A DNA stretch of 41,811 bases, taken from NCBI GenBank assembly GCA_021828295.1, contig JAKASF010000005.1, positions 1-41,811 on the forward strand. The letters run 5' to 3'. The notes under the pieces were generated by a model. That model was given only the letters and a program-made list of their open reading frames with translations, was not told the origin of the DNA and ran no database searches. Below are positions 8,633 through 15,023 of this stretch, piece by piece. Every line of letters begins with the position of its first letter. The stretch's first letter is position 1. The translations under genes were made by a program, and so were the position numbers. This stretch comes from Microcaldota archaeon. GTDB taxonomy: Archaea; Micrarchaeota; Micrarchaeia; Micrarchaeales; CABMGC01.

Positions 8633-10420
8633 TCACGCGCTCCTCTGCCTGCCTCTTGCCTTGCCGTGCGGAAGCATGTGGAAGAGAAGCACAACTAGCA
8701 CGACGAACATGAGTGTGGCGTTGACAAGGAGGAGCGTGTATATCTGCGATATGTTCTGCTCTATGCTCGAGAGCTGCTGCGACACCGCGGCTCCGCCGCT
8801 CTGGTTCGTGGCGATGAACGAGTTGCTTATAGCCCCGTTCGCTGATGACAGGCTGGCGGCGAGGACCGAGGTCGTGTAAGCCTGGTCGGCATAGCTGGTC
8901 TCAGCGGAGCCGCTCGCGACCAGAGACTGCCTGAAGTAGAATTCGGACTGCGTGGCGAACTGCGACGGCCACGTGCCGGCCGTGGCATTGGCCAGGTTCT
9001 GGAGCGTCATCGAGTACAGCCGCGGTGCGCTGACGCTCGGCAGCGGGGACGAGAACGCGCCGACGTAGGTAGTGGCGTAGAGCGCGGTGGCGTAGTCGCC
9101 ATTGTTGTACGCCTGCGTTGCTGCTTGCAGATAGAGGCCGTTGCCGTAGCCCCTCACCCTGTTTATCGCTGTAGCTGCGCTGCTGCCCAGGCTTGGAGAG
9201 ACAACGACGTAGCTGCCGCCCATGTAGGGGGCCACGGAGTATAGCTCTGACGATGCCTTGCACCACCCCATGGCAGAGGCTGCCGTATATATGCTCTGTA
9301 TTATGTCATCGGTGCTCTGCTCCGATGCAAGCGCCTGCTGCGCGTTCGAGATAGTGATGTTGGCCCAGTACTGCCTCAGCTCTCCCCCGATCACGAACTC
9401 GTAGTTCTGCGTCGTGAGCGGAGGGGGAACGAGCGATGAGCAGTATGCGGAAACGTTGTTGAGCAGACCGGCGGCTCCCGAACTGGTGTAGTTCTGCGCG
9501 TTGGAGAGCGTGAACGCGTCTATGTAGTTGAGGAACGAGAAGTCCGCAGCTGTGTACAGATAGCCGGCAGACGCCAGTTTCCTGTAGTTGCGGAGGTTGG
9601 CGCTGAGCTGGTTCTTCGCTGAGCTGAAGTTGTTGCTAGCAGACGATATCAGCGAAGAGGTGAAGTTGAAGGTGGCGTTTACCAGCTGCCCGAAGGCGCT
9701 GGAGTTGCAAGAGGTGCACGTTATGTTCGAGTATCCTGCAGCGGAGGCGTTGTAGTTATCGGTCAGGTTTATCGAGAGCGGGGACGGTGACGCGGAGCCG
9801 AATGCGTATGGCAGCGCCTGCGATACGTTCGCAACCTCTGCTACAGGCAGGCCGTAGGTCTGCTGCGAGATGTAGTAGAGCAGCTCCTCCAGTGACCCGG
9901 AAGGCGCAGCGGGCACGAGCGCGTACCTCATGGCGTCTGCCTTTGCAGCCCCGACCTTGTCATACACGCCGCCTATCAGCCCCACGGAACCGTCGGAATT
10001 TATGGTGCCCGTTACCGTGAAGTTTGGCTGCAGCTGGGTGTGGCGCAGCGCGGCCACAGCGAGCAACGTAAACGCCAGACCGGCGCTGGGGCCTGAAACG
10101 TTGCTGTCAACCACGTCGGGCGCTATGCTGCTTATCGTGTAGTTGAAATCATAGCTGCTCTCCCGCACTCCCTCGAAGCTTGAGGCGTACGCGGCAGCAG
10201 TCTGCGCTGACGCCACGGTGTCGAGGCCCACAGAGGGCGCGTTGTTGTCGACGCTCACCAGTCCGTCCCCGGGGGTCAGGTTAAGCGTTATCAGCGTGAG
10301 GTTGCCCACGTTCCTGTTCTGGATCACCGCGGGCGCGTGTATGCTCGTAATGTATGCGCTCGAACTCAAAGACAGCGCCGCGATTATGGTGAGAGCTAGC
10401 ACTGGTCTAAAATCAGCCAT
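8633..10420 (-). CDS. Secreted, membrane-anchored Lon-like (S16) serine protease
   Basis: A 595-residue protein: signal peptide (1-22), an S16 peptidase-like domain (about 25-185), a long Ser/Asn/Tyr-rich alpha-helical region, and a C-terminal membrane helix (about 563-583) followed by a basic tail (K-A-R-G-R-Q-R). The catalytic serine is Ser112 in S-G-P-S-A-G. The lysine is Lys155 in I-G-G-V-Y-D-K-V-G-A-A-K, which matches the G-G-V-x-x-K-x-x-A-A spacing of archaeal LonB. No AAA+ ATPase is present, and the signal peptide puts the protease outside the cell. Role unknown; surface protein processing or quality control is a guess. A TATA box lies 26 bp upstream of the ATG. Confidence 0.82.
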   Translation of the reverse strand: MADFRPVLALTIIAALSLSSSAYITSIHAPAVIQNRNVGNLTLITLNLTPGDGLVSVDNNAPSVGLDTVASAQTAAAYASSFEGVRESSYDFNYTISSIAPDVVDSNVSGPSAGLAFTLLAVAALRHTQLQPNFTVTGTINSDGSVGLIGGVYDKVGAAKADAMRYALVPAAPSGSLEELLYYISQQTYGLPVAEVANVSQALPYAFGSASPSPLSINLTDNYNASAAGYSNITCTSCNSSAFGQLVNATFNFTSSLISSASNNFSSAKNQLSANLRNYRKLASAGYLYTAADFSFLNYIDAFTLSNAQNYTSSGAAGLLNNVSAYCSSLVPPPLTTQNYEFVIGGELRQYWANITISNAQQALASEQSTDDIIQSIYTAASAMGWCKASSELYSVAPYMGGSYVVVSPSLGSSAATAINRVRGYGNGLYLQAATQAYNNGDYATALYATTYVGAFSSPLPSVSAPRLYSMTLQNLANATAGTWPSQFATQSEFYFRQSLVASGSAETSYADQAYTTSVLAASLSSANGAISNSFIATNQSGGAAVSQQLSSIEQNISQIYTLLLVNATLMFVVLVVLLFHMLPHGKARGRQRSA

Positions 10421-10440
10421 CGTATCCTTTTTGCTAATAG

Positions 10441-10450
10441 CATTTAAATT
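10441..10450 (-). promoter_or_regulatory. TATA box of the Lon-like protease gene
   Basis: catttaaatt, read on the minus strand as aatttaaatg, is centred 26 bp upstream of the ATG at 10420, the spacing expected for a leaderless archaeal transcript. Confidence 0.55.
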
Positions 10451-10473
10451 GCTTCTGTATCCCTGAGGTTTTA

Positions 10474-11769
10474 CTAGAAGCCCCCGATGGTCCTCTGCCC
10501 GTATGAACTCTTTGCCCCTTGTTCCTGAGCCGACGCCTTGAGCACGTCTATCACGCCGAACACGCCGTCGTATCCTGGCTTTATGCTCGCCCTGTCGTGG
10601 CGCACGTTGTCTATCGCCTCGGCGACCTTGGCATCTACCTTCGCTATGTCTTCTATCTTTGCCCAGAGAAGCACGTTGAACTCTGTGCCGAACCTCTCGA
10701 TGAACCTGGCGTACGCTGCGTACACGTACTGCGTGTACACCCCTTTCCCGCTTACAGAAGCGATTATCTCGTTCAGCGGCACGGTGTGCACGAAAGGCTT
10801 GGCGCCGTCGGGTCTTTTGCCCTCCTCCCTGTCAGCGAGCTCCTCGACCCTGTGCAGAACCCCTAGCGTGAGCTTCTTCCTGCATACGGGGCAGATGCCG
10901 TTGTACCTGGCCGCCTCCTGCGGGGAGAGCGAGATGTTGCACCTCCTGTGGCCGTCGTAGTGGTACTTGCCCTCCTCGGGGTAGAACTCTATCGTATACT
11001 TCACCTTCCTGTCTTTCATGGCTCCGACAATGGAACCGTAGGAGAGCTCGCCCTCGCCGAACTCGAATACAGTGGCCTCGCGCCCCAGTTTCGGGAGGGA
11101 GTGCGCGTCGCCGCTTGATATTACAGAGTACTTGTCCAGCTTCGAGAGGCGCCAGAACATCGCCGGGTCTGCCGACAGGCCGGTCTCAATCGCATATATG
11201 CGCTTTGCCTGGTCCTCATACGCCTGCTCCAGCGAGTCGAAACCTCCCATGGAGCCGAAGACCCCGAACCAGGGGGTCCACGCGTGGGCCGGAAAGACCG
11301 TGCTCCTTTCGTTTATCCCGTGGATCGTCTCCACCAGCTCCGCCGCAGTCATGCTCAGCTGCGGCCTGCCGTCAATAGAGAGGCTGCCGAACTTGGCAAG
11401 CGCCTCGTTCACCTGCTCTATCGTCTCTATGTCTGGAACGAGGATGCCGTGGTGTATCTTCGCCACGTTGCCTGTGCGGTCGAAGACTCCGGCCTTCCCG
11501 CCCTTGACCTTTGGATAGATGGTGCAGACCTCGTTGCTCAGTATGAAGTTGACCCCGCTGGACGAGCCCTTCAGCTTGTAGAGGCCGTTGCCCTGCGGCT
11601 CCATGCTCTTCTTTATCTCCTTGAACCATTCCGGATGCGAGAAGTCGGCGGTTCCCATTATGCCTATGCCCTTCTCGCGAGCTATCGCGTCCATGCTCTG
11701 CAGCGTGAGCCTGTCGCTGCAGGCTCCCGCATATCTGGAATGCGTGTGCAACTCGCTTATGAACTCCAA
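10474..11769 (-). CDS. Endonuclease Q (PHP-domain deaminated-base endonuclease)
   Basis: A 431-residue protein matching the EndoQ architecture: an N-terminal PHP metal-binding domain (E-L-H-T-H-S near residues 6-11, T-A-D-F-S-H-P-E-W near 41, H-A-W-T-P near 162, S-G-D-A-H-S near 220), then a zinc-ribbon-like segment (R-R-C and I-C-P-V-C, near 279-299), then a helical C-terminal domain. EndoQ from Pyrococcus cuts DNA 5' of uracil, hypoxanthine, xanthine and abasic sites. The start is a TTG with gtgatc ending 2 nt before it. It follows the EndoIII gene by 4 bp, so a repair operon is likely. Confidence 0.87.
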   Translation of the reverse strand: MEFISELHTHSRYAGACSDRLTLQSMDAIAREKGIGIMGTADFSHPEWFKEIKKSMEPQGNGLYKLKGSSSGVNFILSNEVCTIYPKVKGGKAGVFDRTGNVAKIHHGILVPDIETIEQVNEALAKFGSLSIDGRPQLSMTAAELVETIHGINERSTVFPAHAWTPWFGVFGSMGGFDSLEQAYEDQAKRIYAIETGLSADPAMFWRLSKLDKYSVISSGDAHSLPKLGREATVFEFGEGELSYGSIVGAMKDRKVKYTIEFYPEEGKYHYDGHRRCNISLSPQEAARYNGICPVCRKKLTLGVLHRVEELADREEGKRPDGAKPFVHTVPLNEIIASVSGKGVYTQYVYAAYARFIERFGTEFNVLLWAKIEDIAKVDAKVAEAIDNVRHDRASIKPGYDGVFGVIDVLKASAQEQGAKSSYGQRTIGGF

Positions 11770-11773
11770 CAGA

Positions 11774-12448
11774 TCACTTGCTATTCTTGACCCCGTTCCT
11801 CGGGCAGATCGCGTTTCTGCCGTTGGGGCCTATCGGGCAGCGGCTGCAGACCGGAATCTGGGACTGGCAGATCCTCTTCCCGTGCGTCTTGAGCACGTAT
11901 GCGAAGTTCTTCCAGTACTTCCTCTCAACGACCTTCTCCAGGTCCTGCTCTATCTTGTCAGGATCCGTGTTCCTGCTCAGGCCGATCCTCCCCGATAGCT
12001 TTATCACCCAGGTGTCTACTGGTATGCCCTCGACTATGCCGTAGGCGTTTATGAGTATAGTGTTGGCGGTCTTCCGGCCCACGCCCGGCAGCTCCACCAG
12101 CTCCTCCATCTTCCTCGGCACGCTGCCGTTGTATCTCTCCTCAAGGATCCTGCAGGCGTTGATTATGTTCTTGGCTTTGTTGCCCGCGAAGCTGACACGG
12201 CGCACGTATCCAATCAGCTCGTCCTCCTTCGCGCTGGCGAAATCATTCGCGGTCTTGTAGCGCTTGAAGAGCTCGGGGGTAACCGAGTTCACCACCTCGT
12301 CGTGCGTCTGCGCGGAGAGGATCGCGGCGACGAGAAGCTCTACAGGAGTCTTGAAGCTGAGGTAGTACTTCGCGTCCTTGTACTCCTTCTCTAGGGCCTC
12401 TATCGCGCGCTCGGCCTTGCTCCGCTCCAATAGCACGAATCCCGCCAC
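11774..12448 (-). CDS. nth: Endonuclease III (DNA glycosylase/AP lyase)
   Basis: A 224-residue HhH-GPD glycosylase that removes oxidised pyrimidines and cuts abasic sites. The helix-hairpin-helix E-L-P-G-V-G-R-K-T-A-N includes the catalytic lysine (near 126), and the catalytic aspartate is in V-D-T-W-V. The family normally has V-D-T-H-V, so the histidine is replaced by tryptophan. Near the C-terminus four cysteines (C-x6-C-x2-C, then a fourth about 11 residues on) should hold the 4Fe-4S cluster; the last spacing is longer than the usual x5. The start is GTG, with an atatag box 23 bp upstream. First gene of the pair with EndoQ. Confidence 0.9.
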   Translation of the reverse strand: MAGFVLLERSKAERAIEALEKEYKDAKYYLSFKTPVELLVAAILSAQTHDEVVNSVTPELFKRYKTANDFASAKEDELIGYVRRVSFAGNKAKNIINACRILEERYNGSVPRKMEELVELPGVGRKTANTILINAYGIVEGIPVDTWVIKLSGRIGLSRNTDPDKIEQDLEKVVERKYWKNFAYVLKTHGKRICQSQIPVCSRCPIGPNGRNAICPRNGVKNSK

Positions 12449-12525
12449 AAAAGCACCTCTTCTTCCCCTATATCGATTTTCTCATATAATACTTAATAAT
12501 TGTATTTCCGAATCTGAACGAGTAC

Positions 12526-12906
12526 GTGGCCGGGATAGAGAGGCTGGTAGAGCGGCGCATGGTCGCGGTATCAAAAGTGACGAGCGTCAGCTCCGCGATA
12601 CAGCTGATGAAGGGTGCGCACGTCTCCCTTGTACCGGTGCTAGATGGCAAGCTGCTTTTCGGAATACTGGAGCGTGACGAGGCCGAAAGGCACCTGGAAC
12701 GCTGGGGCGACGAGAGAAACGTTGGCACGATGCGCCTCAGGAGGGTGTTTGTCGAGCTGAAGGACACGCCAGAGAAGGCAGCCAAGCTGATGGTCGAGAA
12801 CAAGCTGAGCAGGCTGCCGGTAGTTAACTCTGCAGATGAGATGCGCTGCGTCGGAACGATAAGCGCGACGGATATCGCGCGGAGGCACAAGAAGAAGCTC
12901 TTCTAG
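12526..12906 (+). CDS. Tandem CBS-domain protein
   Basis: A 126-residue protein made of two CBS motifs (about 8-60 and 66-122), a fold that usually binds adenine nucleotides. Characteristic pieces are S-S-A-I-Q-L-M-K, L-V-P-V-L-D-G-K-L-L-F-G-I-L, then K-A-A-K-L-M-V-E-N-K-L-S-R-L-P-V-V-N and C-V-G-T-I-S-A-T-D-I. It has no other domain, so it is a stand-alone CBS pair with an unknown partner. The start is a GTG; the AT-rich box at 12484-12491 lies 38 bp upstream. It converges on alba with no gap. Confidence 0.85.
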   Translation: MAGIERLVERRMVAVSKVTSVSSAIQLMKGAHVSLVPVLDGKLLFGILERDEAERHLERWGDERNVGTMRLRRVFVELKDTPEKAAKLMVENKLSRLPVVNSADEMRCVGTISATDIARRHKKKLF

Positions 12907-13230
12907 CTACAGCTGCTTGGCCAGGATTATCTCGATGGTGCTTACCTTCGATTTTGTCCCGTCCTCGTTCTGCAGCTCCTCGGAGTTTATCGCTATGCTG
13001 CCGACCTTCGCCTCCTGGACGAACCTGTTCCTCGCGATCTCGGCAACGTCCACGGCGCGTGAGATTGTGTTGCCCCTCGCCCTTATCTTTACGCTCTTCG
13101 CCCCGTTGTTGAACTGCGTCACCACAGCCAGCACGTAGTTCATCGCAGGCTTCTTGCCTATGTAGACTACGTTCTCGGGTATGGTGCTTTCCCTGCTCTC
13201 CCCAATCTGTTCTTCCATCTCTCCAGCCAT
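12907..13230 (-). CDS. alba: Alba, archaeal chromatin/RNA-binding protein
   Basis: A 107-residue Alba protein, a small abundant dimer that coats DNA and RNA in archaea. The core matches the family: [16 protein letters not shown] (with the lysine pair that is acetylated or methylated in Sulfolobus), then [17 protein letters not shown], and a final strand with S-T-I-E-I-I-L. The first 18 residues are an acidic extension longer than usual. A TATA box (tttaaata on the minus strand, near 13293-13301) lies about 65 bp upstream, giving a leader of roughly 40 nt. Confidence 0.93.
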   Translation of the reverse strand: MAGEMEEQIGESRESTIPENVVYIGKKPAMNYVLAVVTQFNNGAKSVKIRARGNTISRAVDVAEIARNRFVQEAKVGSIAINSEELQNEDGTKSKVSTIEIILAKQL

Positions 13231-13316
13231 TTTGACACCGTGTTAGCATGAATAGCATTGCTGATGTTTCGCTTGTTTCTATTTGCGCGTAGGAATATTT
13301 AAAGCATAGCTATTGG

Positions 13317-13802
13317 TCACGTGCGCCGCACGAGCCTCCTTCCGGCTGCGCCGCTGCTTATCGCCTCGTGCACCGAGTACTTCTTTATCACCATGGCCTT
13401 GACCCTCTCCGACTCCGCATGTTTCTCGTTCGCCATCCGCTCTGCTTGTCTCAGCTTGCCTGCATACGCCCTGAACGCGGTTCGCGCGGCTGCGAGCGCA
13501 TCGCGCTCGTGAAGGTTTGAGAAGCGGTGGTTGGTAAGCCCCTGCTTCTTCAGCACGCTTATGTCAGAGCCAGGGACGTAGAGAACGGCGTCGAAGATGC
13601 TGGCCAGCTTCCAGACGAGATCGTCGGGCCGTTTCTTGTCACAGGCTATGACCACCGGAGATCCTGCCTGCCTTATCGTGTCTACGAACCACTGCAGGCC
13701 GGCGAACCTGCCGCTAGAGAGCCTGATCACGTTGCCATCGAGGTCGAGGCACGCTACAGCGGCGGTCTTTCCTGCATCTATACCCACTATAAGGTGTCTC
13801 AA
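13317..13802 (-). CDS. DUF460 domain protein, short form (RNase H-like fold)
   Basis: A 161-residue protein consisting almost only of the RNase H-like DUF460 domain (PF04312). It shows the opening I-V-G-I-D-A-G-K-T-A-A-V-A-C-L-D-L-D-G-N, a P-V-V-I-A-C-D-K-K-R-P strand, and N-L-H-E-R-D-A-L-A-A-A-R-T-A near residue 97. Archaeal relatives are usually far longer, with coiled-coil and C-terminal domains that are missing here. The family is predicted to be a nuclease or resolvase-like enzyme; activity is not shown. The start is TTG, with ctgatc ending 2 nt before it, and sits 4 bp after the upstream DsbA-like gene. Confidence 0.8.
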   Translation of the reverse strand: MRHLIVGIDAGKTAAVACLDLDGNVIRLSSGRFAGLQWFVDTIRQAGSPVVIACDKKRPDDLVWKLASIFDAVLYVPGSDISVLKKQGLTNHRFSNLHERDALAAARTAFRAYAGKLRQAERMANEKHAESERVKAMVIKKYSVHEAISSGAAGRRLVRRT

Positions 13803-13806
13803 CGGA

Positions 13807-14829
13807 TCAGCACAGGGAGTTGTCAGCGTAGCAGAGAGCGGAGCGCGCTGTCTGTGGCAGTGCGAGATAGTGGCAGTCTACAACTGCTACAGGATTGTAT
13901 GTGATGTTATAGTACTGGGCTAGCAGGGCCTGCGTGTTAATCGCAGAGGAGGATGCGTTTATGCAGCTGGTCAGCTGCGTCGAGTTCAGTCCGGCTTGGG
14001 CCGCGATTGAAGCAAGATCGTTCTGCGAGAGGTACGCACCGGAGTATGCTGAATTGAGGCCTGAGGCGAAGGCGCTGAAGTTGCTCTGCTGCGACGCGCA
14101 GAGCGCGTACTTTGAGAGATAGAGGGCGTCGAAGAGGCCTACCTGCGAGCCTATGCGCTCGGTATCGGAGCCCACGATTATCTTCAGCGTGAGGTTTACG
14201 TTGCTGCCATATATCCTGTCTATCTCGCTTGCGTTGAGCAGGCTGCTCACCCCGCCTGCGGCGTACGGGTCTACGAACCAGTAGACGTTGACCGGCGATG
14301 CGCTCTGGCACTCGTACCTGCCGAACAGCGAGACAACGCCTGCGGATACGACGCTGTTGTTGGATATCGAGGAAGGCAGCACTGTCTCGAGCAGCGGCGT
14401 TACCTTGGAGGTGTCGCTGTCGTTTATCACGAACGAGAGCGAGAAGGCGACGTTGTTCGCGAAGTTCCTTGCCGGTACCTGCACGTACCAGGATCCGCTC
14501 CCGGACAGGTAGCTGACCTGCATGCCGCTGACGTTGGAGATGAACGGTATGAGCGAGAGCGAGCTGTTTATAGTTGCGTAGCTGGCGAGCACGCGCTCGG
14601 CCACTGCCTTTATCTGGGAGGCGCTGTGAATCGCTGTGGCGTTGCCTGTAGAGGTCGTGTTGTTGCTCGGCAACACCAGTATGGGCTTGCCATAGGAAAT
14701 GACTAGAAGCAGGGCTATCAGCAGGGCAATCAGCACTATGAGCATGAGGTGCAGGTTGTCCAAACCCCCAAACCTGCCGAGCGGCCTTATTACTATACTG
14801 GGTTCTTTTACTTTCATCCGCTGGCTCAT
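13807..14829 (-). CDS. Membrane-anchored DsbA-like thioredoxin-fold protein lacking CxxC
   Basis: About 340 residues: a short cytosolic head, one membrane helix (near 30-48), a Ser/Asn-rich extracytoplasmic spacer, then a DsbA-like domain. The N-V-Y-W-F-V-D-P-Y strand sits where Dsb proteins have F-x-D-P-x-C-P-x-C, but here it continues A-A-G-G, so both catalytic cysteines are absent. The later part (Q-S-N-F-S-A-F, then L-N-S-T-Q-L-T-S-C-I, then N-I-T-Y-N-P-V-A-V-V-D) follows the DsbA helical-insert and cis-proline region. Many sequons suggest an outside location. I chose ATG 14829 (gtga upstream); GTG 14838 is possible. Confidence 0.65.
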   Translation of the reverse strand: MSQRMKVKEPSIVIRPLGRFGGLDNLHLMLIVLIALLIALLLVISYGKPILVLPSNNTTSTGNATAIHSASQIKAVAERVLASYATINSSLSLIPFISNVSGMQVSYLSGSGSWYVQVPARNFANNVAFSLSFVINDSDTSKVTPLLETVLPSSISNNSVVSAGVVSLFGRYECQSASPVNVYWFVDPYAAGGVSSLLNASEIDRIYGSNVNLTLKIIVGSDTERIGSQVGLFDALYLSKYALCASQQSNFSAFASGLNSAYSGAYLSQNDLASIAAQAGLNSTQLTSCINASSSAINTQALLAQYYNITYNPVAVVDCHYLALPQTARSALCYADNSLC

Positions 14830-14875
14830 CGAATTCACTTAACAGATGATGAAGCGTTGTTTCTAAAATACCTTC

Positions 14876-14908
14876 TGTTTATAAAATCCCGTGATTGTTT
14901 ATAAAATC
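14876..14908. repeat. 13-bp direct repeat with TATA-like boxes
   Basis: The 13-mer tgtttataaaatc occurs at 14876-14888 and exactly again at 14896-14908, 20 bp (two helical turns) apart. Read on the minus strand each is a gattttataaaca box, a good archaeal TATA element. They sit between the 3' end of tRNA-Arg and the DsbA-like gene, so they may be tandem promoters of that gene. Confidence 0.5.
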
Positions 14909-14914
14909 AATAGG

Positions 14915-14989
14915 CGGGCCCGGCGGGATTTGAACCCGCGACCCTCACCTTAGGACGGTGTCGCTCTGTCCAAGCTGAGCTACGGACCC
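14915..14989 (-). tRNA. tRNA-Arg (anticodon CCT)
   Basis: On the minus strand the cloverleaf reads: acceptor GGGTCCG paired with CGGGCCC (one T-G wobble), D stem GCTC/GAGC, anticodon stem ACACC/GGTGA with loop GTCCTAA and anticodon CCT, T stem GCGGG/CCCGC with loop TTCAAAT. The anticodon reads AGG, a common Arg codon in this window. The outermost anticodon-stem pair (27-43) is an A-A mismatch. No intron; CCA is not encoded (discriminator G). It lies 34 bp downstream of argS on the same strand and has its own TATA box. Confidence 0.95.
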
Positions 14990-15010
14990 TTGCTATCAAT
15001 TCGTAGGCAG

Positions 15011-15021
15011 GTTTATTTACG
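15011..15021 (-). promoter_or_regulatory. TATA box of tRNA-Arg
   Basis: gtttatttacg, read on the minus strand as cgtaaataaac, is centred 26 bp before the 5' end of tRNA-Arg and begins right after the argS stop. The tRNA can therefore be transcribed on its own as well as by read-through from argS. Confidence 0.5.
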
Positions 15022-15023
15022 CT

